Source: Cecembia sp. (lineage in GTDB: Bacteria > Bacteroidota > Bacteroidia > Cytophagales > Cyclobacteriaceae). From it: a stretch of DNA of 34,042 bases. The position numbers and the translations under genes were made by a program. Location of the stretch: contig NZ_SLAP01000199.1 of assembly GCF_007126775.1 (NCBI RefSeq), positions 1 to 34,042 on the forward strand, read 5' to 3'. Of this stretch, positions 7,336 through 14,403 are shown piece after piece. The notes beneath the pieces are model-generated. The model was given only the letters and a program-made list of their open reading frames with translations, made no database searches and was not told where the DNA came from. The stretch's first letter is position 1. Each line of letters opens with the position of its first letter.

Positions 7336-8520
7336 ATGTTAAACAGAAGAATACTCAGGGTCAAAGCATTTCAAAACCTTTACGCTTATGATCAGTGTAG
7401 GTCCTCCAACTTAAACATTGCAAAAGATCAAATAAGGGAAGCATTCCTTCCGGATCTCAACACAATGGAGGTGCAGGATAAGGCCCAGCTTAAAAAGGAT
7501 GCAGCAAAAGCCTTAGAACTTTTTTCAAACAACCTGAGCTCCGAATCGCTTCCAGGCACATCTAGTGATAGCGTAAAAATTGTGTCAGTTGTAAGAAATG
7601 CCATCAATGCCTTCCATAAGGCCAATCAAAAGGATATGGAATTCCTTTTGAAAAATATGGTTACATCAGCTGAAAGGTTACCCCAGCTTTATCTATTTGC
7701 CATTCAGATTCTCCTTGCTTTTGGAGAACACGTTGGAGCGGAAGCTGAAAAGAAAAAGAGGTATTCAAAAGAAAAAATACTGTTTAACCAGGGGGATATG
7801 AATCTGGCAAACAACAAAATCTTGAATAAAATCAAAGCCAGTCCGGAATTTATAGCTGCCTGTACCAGACATATGGCAGGCATCGAAGAACTTGAACTGG
7901 AAATCAAAGAATGGTTCAGGGATTATGTCCGGCCTTTGGAAGCATATCAAAGTTATATTCAAACTGATCAGCCAAGCATCGAAAATGATTTTCAAATTGT
8001 AGATGAGCTATTGAAAAAAGTGATTTTCAAAACGGAGGCCATCTTAAGTTTTTTTTACGAAAAAGACCTCAACTGGACTGAAAATAGATCCATAGTCAGA
8101 AGTCTGGCATCAAAAGTGTTGAAGAATATCAAGGAAAACATGGATGAGGAAGTGGAGATCTTACCTGAGATCGCACTCAATTGGGAGGAGGACAAGGAAT
8201 TTTTCCAAAATATCTTTAACTTGACGGTTGAAAATGACGGTGCAAACAGAGAGATGATTGCCCAAAAGACCCAAAATTGGGACATTGAGCGGATTGCTCA
8301 AACAGATAAAGTTATCCTTTCGATGGCAATAACTGAAATGAAAAATTTCCCAAGTATACCGGTTAAGGTCAGTATCAATGAATACATCGACATTTCAAAA
8401 AATTACTCTACACCAAAAAGCAAGCAGTTTGTCAATGGACTTTTGGATGTACTTTCAAAGGAACTAACAGATAATGGACAAATCCGTAAAAGTGGAAGAG
8501 GTTTATTAGATAACAAATAA
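7336..8520 (+). CDS. nusB: Transcription antitermination factor NusB (long form)
   Basis: The C-terminal ~140 residues are NusB: NWDIERIAQTDKVILSMAITEM followed closely by IPVKVSINEYIDISKNYSTPKSKQFVNGLLD, the family signature. NusB binds boxA RNA with NusE (S10) and promotes rRNA antitermination. The 394-aa length is far above the ~140 aa of E. coli NusB. The N-terminal ~250 residues form a helical extension that starts with a NusB-like LNRRILRVKAFQNLYAYDQ segment, as in other Bacteroidota. It is the first gene of a six-gene operon. The ATG is preceded by a weak TATATTTA (7310-7317) that could be its -7 box. Confidence 0.92.
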   Translation: MLNRRILRVKAFQNLYAYDQCRSSNLNIAKDQIREAFLPDLNTMEVQDKAQLKKDAAKALELFSNNLSSESLPGTSSDSVKIVSVVRNAINAFHKANQKDMEFLLKNMVTSAERLPQLYLFAIQILLAFGEHVGAEAEKKKRYSKEKILFNQGDMNLANNKILNKIKASPEFIAACTRHMAGIEELELEIKEWFRDYVRPLEAYQSYIQTDQPSIENDFQIVDELLKKVIFKTEAILSFFYEKDLNWTENRSIVRSLASKVLKNIKENMDEEVEILPEIALNWEEDKEFFQNIFNLTVENDGANREMIAQKTQNWDIERIAQTDKVILSMAITEMKNFPSIPVKVSINEYIDISKNYSTPKSKQFVNGLLDVLSKELTDNGQIRKSGRGLLDNK

Positions 8521-8532
8521 AAAATTAAACAC

Positions 8533-8835
8533 ATGAGCAAGAGCACAAACGGATGGATAGCATTTATTGCTGGTGCCGGAATAGGTGCCGCCTTAGGCGT
8601 ATTATTTGCCCCTGATACCGGCAAAAACACCAGAGATAAATTGTCTTATCAGTTATCCAAATACAAAGAAGAGCTGGAAAAACTGATCAATGACCTCAAA
8701 GAAGGTAAGAATTTGCCGCATAATGAGGCCAAATCAGAAGGTAACAGGGTAATCACGGATGCCAAAAACAAAGCCGAAAACCTTTTAAGCGATGTCAATA
8801 AATTAATTGAACAAATCAATAAAGAAGCTAATTAA
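8533..8835 (+). CDS. YtxH domain-containing protein
   Basis: The 100-aa product has one glycine- and alanine-rich membrane segment (about residues 7-28, WIAFIAGAGIGAALGVLFAPD) with the YtxH hallmark APDTGKNTRDKL just after it, followed by a charged coiled-coil tail to the C-terminus. YtxH proteins are small single-pass membrane proteins associated with general stress in Bacillus; their molecular role is unknown. It starts 12 bp after nusB and lies in the same operon. Confidence 0.88.
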   Translation: MSKSTNGWIAFIAGAGIGAALGVLFAPDTGKNTRDKLSYQLSKYKEELEKLINDLKEGKNLPHNEAKSEGNRVITDAKNKAENLLSDVNKLIEQINKEAN

Positions 8836-8847
8836 CCCTATAATTGT

Positions 8848-9384
8848 ATGAAATACTTCAGATTTACAGCCTTGGCACTTGGCCTTGTGCTGATGGCAGC
8901 AAGCTGTGACTCCAAAAAAGACGATCAGTCTGACAAAATTGCAGAACTGGAAAGAAAGTTAGCCAGATTGGAAGCCAGTCAACCTGTACCTACCAATGTT
9001 TCTTCCGTAACCCCATCAGACCCCTCATCATTGGGCAAATTCAGTTTCAAGGAAATGGAATTTGACTTCGGAACCATTGACGAAGGTAAAGTAGTAGAAC
9101 ATATTTTCAAGTTTACCAATGATGGTGAAGCGCCTTTAGTAATTTCCAACATCACCGCCTCATGTGGCTGTACAAGCCCTGACTGGAGCAAAGCACCGGT
9201 TAAACCAGGCGAAGAAGGATTTGTGAAAGTGATTTTCAATTCTACCGCCAAACCAGGAACACAAGCACCAACTGTGACCATTCAGGCCAATACAAGTCCA
9301 AATGTCACAAGATTGAGAATGAAAGGAAATGTAACACCAAGAGGTGCTGCAGCCACCAGTCAATTAGGTCCGGTAAAAAAATAA
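8848..9384 (+). CDS. DUF1573 lipoprotein
   Basis: The 178-aa lipoprotein (lipobox MAASC, Cys20) has a short coiled-coil linker (about residues 30-45) and then an Ig-like DUF1573 domain: FDFGTIDEGKVVEHIFKFTN, the conserved SCGCT turn, and PGEEGFVKVIFNSTAKPG. The Cys-Gly-Cys turn is a family hallmark. It probably sits in the periplasm on a membrane; its function is unknown. It lies 12 bp after ytxH and 3 bp before yajC, in an order conserved in Bacteroidota. Confidence 0.9.
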   Translation: MKYFRFTALALGLVLMAASCDSKKDDQSDKIAELERKLARLEASQPVPTNVSSVTPSDPSSLGKFSFKEMEFDFGTIDEGKVVEHIFKFTNDGEAPLVISNITASCGCTSPDWSKAPVKPGEEGFVKVIFNSTAKPGTQAPTVTIQANTSPNVTRLRMKGNVTPRGAAATSQLGPVKK

Positions 9385-9387
9385 CAT

Positions 9388-9702
9388 ATGAATTCTTGGA
9401 TATTACTGCAAGCTGACGGAGGAGCCGGAATAATGGGGCAGGTGTTCCTTTTCGGTTCTATAATTCTGATTATGTATTTCTTTATGATCAGACCTCAACA
9501 GAAAAAGCAAAAAGAAACAAAAGTATTCTTGGAAGCCATAAAAAAAGGAGATACTGTGGTCACTATAGGCGGCATTCATGGAAAAGTGAATGCCATAGAA
9601 GGTGATACCTTGACTTTAGACCTGGATAAGGGTATGAAAATCAAGGTAGAAAAATCAGCTATCTCTACAGATTACACCAAAAAAGTGACAGGAACCAAAT
9701 AA
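9388..9702 (+). CDS. yajC: Preprotein translocase subunit YajC
   Basis: The 104-aa product has the YajC layout: a short N-terminus, one membrane helix (about residues 15-36, VFLFGSIILIMYFFMIRPQQK) ending in the family signature MIRPQQKKQKE, and a small cytoplasmic domain with GDTVVTIGGIHGKV. YajC is an accessory component of the Sec holotranslocon with SecDF. It sits between the DUF1573 lipoprotein and the YbbR-like gene in one operon. Confidence 0.95.
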   Translation: MNSWILLQADGGAGIMGQVFLFGSIILIMYFFMIRPQQKKQKETKVFLEAIKKGDTVVTIGGIHGKVNAIEGDTLTLDLDKGMKIKVEKSAISTDYTKKVTGTK

Positions 9703-9709
9703 TTTAACC

Positions 9710-10681
9710 TTGTCTACATTAAAAAAACGCTTTGCCGATCTGAATCCCCAAAAGATGGCAAACCTGAAAGTGGCGGCACTTTGCTTTCTGGCAGCCGCCA
9801 CTTTTTGGGTTTTAAATGCCCTCAATAAGGATAACTATACCACCGTGGTAGACTTCCCCATCGAAATTATTTTCGATGAAGAGGAATTCATGGCAGTAGA
9901 AAAATTGCCCAACCGGATCAAAGTGGAAATCAATGGCAATGGCTGGGATTTGTTGAGAAAATATTTCAAAATCAATGAAGCTCCCTTTTTGATAGAGATC
10001 AATAACCCTTCTACTAAAAATTATATCCTGACGTCCGATGTCAGAAGAACCTTGGCAGAGTCTATATCTCCCACGGGTCTGGTATCTATGGTTACGGATA
10101 CGATCAAATTTAACGTAGATAAAATTGTCACCAGAAAAATTAAAATTTTACCGGATACAGCTGTCAATACCTTGGCTAAAAACCACCGTTTGGTAGGTAA
10201 AATGGAAATAGATCCGGATATCGTCAATATAAAAGGCCCAACATCAATTCTTCAAGCTTTAGATGGGGTATTGAAAGTTTCTTTAGGTGAGGATAAAATC
10301 AATAAATCTTTCAATAAAATACTTCCTCTGGAATCACCTGAGGCTTTCAAAGAGTTTTTGACCCTTGAAGAGGAAAGTGTGCATATAAAATTTGAAGTTA
10401 TCCAAATGCTGGAAGGTAACAAGCGCCTCAAAATAAAAACCATGAATTTTCCCAACAATGTCAGCTTGGCTTCGGATATCGGTACCGTCATCATGTCTTA
10501 CTTGATAGATGAAAGAAAAATAGATGAACTGGGGAATTTTGAATTTAAAGCTGTACTGAATTACAACAACAGAAACAGAGAAGACAGTACCATAAAGGTG
10601 CAAGTAAGTCCCAAGCCTGGATTTTTGGAAAACATCAAATTTGAACCTGAAATTTTCAAACTTCAATATGAAAACCCCTAA
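9710..10681 (+). CDS. YbbR-like domain protein
   Basis: The 323-aa product has one N-terminal membrane helix (about residues 20-40, VAALCFLAAATFWVLNALNK) and an extracytoplasmic part of YbbR-like beta domains (for example PDIVNIKGPTSILQALDGV). YbbR/CdaR proteins are extracytoplasmic regulators of diadenylate cyclase in Firmicutes; whether that holds here is not known. I accept the TTG start at 9710, 7 bp after yajC, because the KKRFADLNPQKMANLKV lead-in fits homologues as I remember them; an internal ATG lies at 9755. The 3' end overlaps coaE by 14 bp. Confidence 0.82.
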   Translation: MSTLKKRFADLNPQKMANLKVAALCFLAAATFWVLNALNKDNYTTVVDFPIEIIFDEEEFMAVEKLPNRIKVEINGNGWDLLRKYFKINEAPFLIEINNPSTKNYILTSDVRRTLAESISPTGLVSMVTDTIKFNVDKIVTRKIKILPDTAVNTLAKNHRLVGKMEIDPDIVNIKGPTSILQALDGVLKVSLGEDKINKSFNKILPLESPEAFKEFLTLEEESVHIKFEVIQMLEGNKRLKIKTMNFPNNVSLASDIGTVIMSYLIDERKIDELGNFEFKAVLNYNNRNREDSTIKVQVSPKPGFLENIKFEPEIFKLQYENP

Positions 10682-11279
10682 ACCTTTTCTTGTAGGTATT
10701 ACGGGGGGTATAGGCTCCGGCAAGAGTACGGTGGCAAAGATATTCTCCATTTTGGGTATCCCTGTCTATTTTGCTGATGAAAGGGCCAAGTGGCTCATGG
10801 CCAATGATCCTTTATTGAAAAAAAATATCATTGATGCCTTTGGTGAGGAGAGTTATACGGATACCGGTTTACTCAATAGGGATTTTTTATCAAGATATGT
10901 TTTTGGAAATGAAGAAAGGGTCAAGCTTATCAATAGTTTGGTTCATCCTTCCGTAAGGAAAGATTTTGAAGCCTGGTCTTCAAAACAGGAGAGCCCTTAT
11001 GTACTGAAAGAAGCTGCCTTGCTTTTTGAAACGGGGTCTTATAAAGAGCTCAATAAAATCATTACGGTCAGTGCTCCTTTAAAGCTCCGCATGATGCGGG
11101 TTTTGTTGCGGGATTCCCACAGAAATGAGGCCCAGGTCAATGCAATCATTGATCAGCAGTTACCGGATGAAGAAAAAAATAAGATGGCGGATTTTGTGAT
11201 CAAAAATCCCGATAACAAACTGCTTATCCCCCAAGTACTGAAAGTCCATCAGGAATTGTTATCATTAGCCAATAGATAA
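10668..11279 (+). CDS. coaE: Dephospho-CoA kinase
   Basis: The 203-aa product phosphorylates dephospho-CoA, the last step of CoA synthesis. It has the P-loop GITGGIGSGKST near residues 10-21, the family motif VYFADERAKWLM and the LVHPSVRK segment. I start it at the ATG at 10668, 14 bp inside the end of the upstream YbbR-like gene; the frame stays open upstream to a TTG at 10641, but the P-loop position favours the ATG. It is the last gene of the operon. panB, in the same pathway, lies 17 kb away. Confidence 0.93.
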   Translation: MKTPKPFLVGITGGIGSGKSTVAKIFSILGIPVYFADERAKWLMANDPLLKKNIIDAFGEESYTDTGLLNRDFLSRYVFGNEERVKLINSLVHPSVRKDFEAWSSKQESPYVLKEAALLFETGSYKELNKIITVSAPLKLRMMRVLLRDSHRNEAQVNAIIDQQLPDEEKNKMADFVIKNPDNKLLIPQVLKVHQELLSLANR

Positions 11280-11320
11280 TATAGAATTTAGGTAAATTCA
11301 ATACCAATGATGGAAATTTA

Positions 11321-11414
11321 CGTCATCCTGAGAATTTAACATTTAGGGGAACGTACAGAAAAAGAAATGACAGTTATTGAAACCTCAAGGTAACGAGTCC
11401 AGTAATCTGTCATT
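11321..11414. repeat. Degenerate REP-like element
   Basis: This intergenic piece contains CGTCATCCTGAGA (11321-11333). It also has an 8-bp inverted pair, AATGACAG (11366-11373) and CTGTCATT (11407-11414), the latter within GTAATCTGTCATTG. Both CGTCATnCTGAG and GTAATCTGTCA also occur in the better-preserved element at 31198-31300, so this looks like a decayed relative. It lies between the convergent coaE and a small gene. Confidence 0.45.
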
Positions 11415-11444
11415 GCCTTTTTGAAAATAACAAATTTTAAAAAA

Positions 11445-11687
11445 TCATATCGGCAATTGAATTTGATCTAAGTAAAATTTCATGCGGGTATGACTGGTGT
11501 TCAAAAAATCAATCTGATCTATTTTATCCAACTTGTGGTTGTAAAAAACTTCTACATAATCCTCCCCTAAAAGGTAAAGATTTACCTTGTGGGAATAATA
11601 GCGAATGGCTACAATAAAAGTCCCCTCTGTATAAAGCAGTTGGATTTTTTTATGTAATGGCAATCTCCTGAACGCTTCCCTACTCAT
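11445..11687 (-). CDS. Small conserved hypothetical protein
   Basis: The product is an 80-aa protein (MSREAFRRLPLHKKIQLLYTE...) with a compact alpha/beta pattern and no signal peptide. It resembles a short conserved Bacteroidota hypothetical; no function is known to me. Two adjacent ATGs (11690 and 11687) can start it; the reading frame is open further upstream, but that would run into the TPR gene. The start overlaps the end of the TPR lipoprotein gene by 8-11 bp, which suggests translational coupling. Confidence 0.7.
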   Translation of the reverse strand: MSREAFRRLPLHKKIQLLYTEGTFIVAIRYYSHKVNLYLLGEDYVEVFYNHKLDKIDQIDFLNTSHTRMKFYLDQIQLPI

Positions 11688-12654
11688 CATATAATTTTGA
11701 CATTTCCATTTCAGAAGCAATATAACCAAAAGCAGACCAATATCCAGTATTCAACACGTTTTGAAATATGGAAATAGCCCTGGCAGTATCTCCTTTTGTA
11801 AGGTAATAATTCCCCAATCCATATCCCTGGGTCACATATTGTAGGCTTTGATCTGCTGCCCCTTCATCTGTGGAAAGCAGGGTCTCCGGCGCTAATTTTC
11901 CTTTGTACATTAGTATACGTTTGAAATAGGCATCATTTTCTATAATATCCATTTTTTCATGTACAGAAGCTATCTGTTCAAGGGCTTCCTCCTTTCTTCC
12001 CAACTTCATCAAAGCCATGTAATACCAATCTAGAGTCGCTACTACAAGGTCATCATTGTCCGAAACAGCCAAGCACTCAGCATATGCCTGAAGGGCATTC
12101 TCCCATTCCCCTCTCAGGTAATGGGCAAGACCCAAGTGGTACCATACATTGAACTGCACATTAGAAAGAGGGATATTCAACCTATTCGGCATCCCGTCTT
12201 CCTCAATTTGAAGGGGCTGATCTTTCATCAACTCAGCCGCCTTTTCCAGATCCGAAATCGCCCGATCAAATTTTCTGATACTGATAAAACGATGCCCCCG
12301 GTGTCTAAGGGCTTCAAAAGAGGATGGATATTCATTAATAGCCTTGGTAAAGGTGCGAATGGCGAGGTCATAACGGCCGAGGTAAGCTTCTCTTCTCCCT
12401 ATCCAAATTAAGTTTTCCAGTGACGGCTCTTCAGAATATGCTTCAAAAGCACTTTCCAACTTGTCAATTTGATCTTTTTGGGAAACTGAATCCACCTTTG
12501 TATTGAGGGAATCACCCATTAAACTGAAACCTTGAAATACAGCCTCTGACTCTACTATAAATCCACTTTTATTATTGACTTTTTTAGACTCAGGTGCACC
12601 GCAAGAAAAGAGTAAAAAAAAGGGTATTGAAAAAAAGATAGCATAATTTCTCAT
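11680..12654 (-). CDS. TPR-repeat lipoprotein
   Basis: The 324-aa product has a lipoprotein signal (lipobox LFSC, Cys18) and then tetratricopeptide repeats. Visible repeat cores include WIGRREAYLGRYDLAIRTFTKAI and ALRHRGHRFISIRKFDRAISDLEKAA (about residues 83-150), and LGLAHYLRGEWENALQAYAECL (about 173-195). A last repeat near the C-terminus is YYLTKGDTARAISIFQNVLNTG. TPRs mediate protein-protein contact; the partner is unknown. It is the first gene of a two-gene unit and is divergent from the NlpC/P60 gene. Confidence 0.85.
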   Translation of the reverse strand: MRNYAIFFSIPFFLLFSCGAPESKKVNNKSGFIVESEAVFQGFSLMGDSLNTKVDSVSQKDQIDKLESAFEAYSEEPSLENLIWIGRREAYLGRYDLAIRTFTKAINEYPSSFEALRHRGHRFISIRKFDRAISDLEKAAELMKDQPLQIEEDGMPNRLNIPLSNVQFNVWYHLGLAHYLRGEWENALQAYAECLAVSDNDDLVVATLDWYYMALMKLGRKEEALEQIASVHEKMDIIENDAYFKRILMYKGKLAPETLLSTDEGAADQSLQYVTQGYGLGNYYLTKGDTARAISIFQNVLNTGYWSAFGYIASEMEMSKLYDE

Positions 12655-12738
12655 GGTTATTTTCTTTTGAACGTTAAAGCTTTGGATACTTGCCTACTGA
12701 AAGCTATTATTGAAGATAAAAAATTATTTTGTAAAAAT

Positions 12739-13233
12739 ATGAATAAAGGTGCTGGTCAAAATTTTAACAATAGGTTTTCCGGATATATTTTTTTGCTTGT
12801 CCTGGGAGTTATCCTTTCTTCCTGTTCGTCCAGTAAAAAAATCAGAAAGCAAAATGTAGAAACAGTCATTTCTACTGCCAAATCCTACAGAGGTACCCCA
12901 TACCGATACGGAGGTACAACCCGCTCCGGAATAGATTGCTCTGCCCTGATATTCCACGCTTACAACAGTGTGGGTTACCAACTGCCAAGAACTTCTGCAG
13001 AACAAAGTAAATTAGGAAAAAAGGTGTCCGAACAAAAATTAAAAAAAGGAGATCTTGTGTTTTTCGCTACCAGCAAAAAAAGGAGAAAAGTCACGCATTC
13101 AGGCATTGTTACGGAAGTTTCTCCCCGAGGAGTATATTTTATCCATTCTTCCACTTCACTCGGAGTCACCGAAGACAATTTATCGAATAACTACTGGAAT
13201 AAATCTTTCCGTTTCGGGAGAAGGATATTGTAA
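12739..13233 (+). CDS. NlpC/P60 family lipoprotein (peptidoglycan endopeptidase)
   Basis: The 164-aa lipoprotein (lipobox LSSC, Cys29) carries an NlpC/P60 cysteine peptidase domain (about residues 41-164). The catalytic Cys67 is in GIDCSAL, His120 in VTHSGIV, and His136 in FIHSSTS as the third polar residue. The PYRYGGTTRSGIDCSALI segment is diagnostic. Such enzymes usually cleave D-Glu-diaminopimelate bonds in the cell wall, outside the cytoplasm. I chose the ATG at 12739, because the TTG at 12667 would bury the signal peptide 24 residues inside. A hairpin terminator follows at 13239-13269. Confidence 0.9.
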   Translation: MNKGAGQNFNNRFSGYIFLLVLGVILSSCSSSKKIRKQNVETVISTAKSYRGTPYRYGGTTRSGIDCSALIFHAYNSVGYQLPRTSAEQSKLGKKVSEQKLKKGDLVFFATSKKRRKVTHSGIVTEVSPRGVYFIHSSTSLGVTEDNLSNNYWNKSFRFGRRIL

Positions 13234-13238
13234 AGAAA

Positions 13239-13269
13239 AAAGGGCAGCGCTTTGCATGCCTTGCCCTTT
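13239..13269 (+). terminator. Terminator-like hairpin after the NlpC/P60 gene
   Basis: AAAGGGCA (13239-13246) pairs with TGCCCTTT (13262-13269). A-rich sequence lies on both sides, so it could act as a terminator, though the T-run is short. Confidence 0.6.
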
Positions 13270-13329
13270 AAAAGATGAATTACAAGTCTTAATTGCCTAG
13301 CGGCAACATCGCAGATATACTTCTATATA

Positions 13330-14391
13330 TTAAATCCCTTTTACCAATTTAAACTCAAAAGTTGGCCTACCTCTTTCACCGTCTCTTGTAAGCGCAATAA
13401 ACCTTACTTTATAAATATTCCCGCGGGAGTCTCGAAGTATATAGTAACGGTCATTGCGAATGGTAGGTGAGACATTAGGACCACCTCCTCCTCTCCAATT
13501 GGAGCCAATGGTCAACCTGTTGTCTATGTTAAATTCTAAGCCAGAAAGATTGCTTTCGGTAAAATTCTCATAAGCAATGTCAGCTTCCATGATTTGAACT
13601 GCCCCTACATTGCCATAAATGTTATGGAAAACCAAATCCTGAAATGGATAAGCTAAGGTTCCATTGACCGCCTGAGGGAAAGGGGTGATGGATGTACCGG
13701 CACTCCACATAAAATCCCATTCTCCTTTTTTGGGTTCAACTTCCACAATACCTTCATCAAATGAAACATAGATAAAGTTGAACTCCTTATCCTTTGAAAC
13801 TTCTAGGGTACTAAAGGAAGTAGATGAGATATCTGCATGCTGTAAAAGATATTTTCCATCCTGAACCAAGATCCTGATTTTTTTCCATGGCCTGGGATCG
13901 ATTCCAAAAGAACCTCTATTCAGAATGAAAACTTGGTTGGAAGAGGAAGTGGAATTGACAGTACCCATCACCGGTGCTGATAACGGATTGGAAGGCAGGT
14001 CAACAGATAGAATTGCTTCCATATTAGTGAAGCTCATTTCCAATCTTCCACTACTCCTTAAGGCTTCTGCTTGCTCCTCACCCACTGTATTCAAATCAAA
14101 GATTCCCGTGGAATATGCCAAAGCACCTGTAGTTCCATTGATCAATACTTTAAAGTCTGTTCCAGTAGAAAATGCCAAGTCCCATTTATCCCTACGCACA
14201 GGAAGCTGCTCTTCCTTACTCAGGTTAATAAATACTGAGTTGGGGAAAGTTGTCCCCCCTCCGTTGATTTCTATTTCTCCCTCTTCTACAGGTGGAACTT
14301 CAAGAATGGGATCCTCAGAGTCTCCACAAGAAAACATGAAGGCGGCTAAAGCACCTACAATCCAAACGTGAATGTATTTAGTGGTAATCAT
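13330..14391 (-). CDS. hmuY: HmuY-family heme-binding lipoprotein (long form)
   Basis: The 353-aa lipoprotein (Cys22) belongs to the HmuY family, whose type member in Porphyromonas gingivalis is a surface hemophore that passes heme to HmuR. Two copies of the core motif are visible: KWDLAFSTGTDF (69-80) with NGTTGALAY, and EWDFMWSAGTSI (224-235) with NGTLAY. Each is associated with a strand pair like YYILRDSRGNIYKVRFIAL (317-335). The protein is longer than the ~216-aa P. gingivalis HmuY, as in many environmental Bacteroidota. The P. gingivalis His pair cannot be aligned by eye; candidate ligands are the few His (187, 256) and Met. It starts 12 bp after hmuR and is the last gene of the operon. 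Confidence 0.85.
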   Translation of the reverse strand: MITTKYIHVWIVGALAAFMFSCGDSEDPILEVPPVEEGEIEINGGGTTFPNSVFINLSKEEQLPVRRDKWDLAFSTGTDFKVLINGTTGALAYSTGIFDLNTVGEEQAEALRSSGRLEMSFTNMEAILSVDLPSNPLSAPVMGTVNSTSSSNQVFILNRGSFGIDPRPWKKIRILVQDGKYLLQHADISSTSFSTLEVSKDKEFNFIYVSFDEGIVEVEPKKGEWDFMWSAGTSITPFPQAVNGTLAYPFQDLVFHNIYGNVGAVQIMEADIAYENFTESNLSGLEFNIDNRLTIGSNWRGGGGPNVSPTIRNDRYYILRDSRGNIYKVRFIALTRDGERGRPTFEFKLVKGI

Positions 14392-14403
14392 TTGTTATAC
14401 GTG

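Noticed and set aside
12667-12738. N-terminal extension of the NlpC/P60 protein from a TTG
   Set aside because: The ATG at 12739 places the lipoprotein signal at the N-terminus, where it must be to work.
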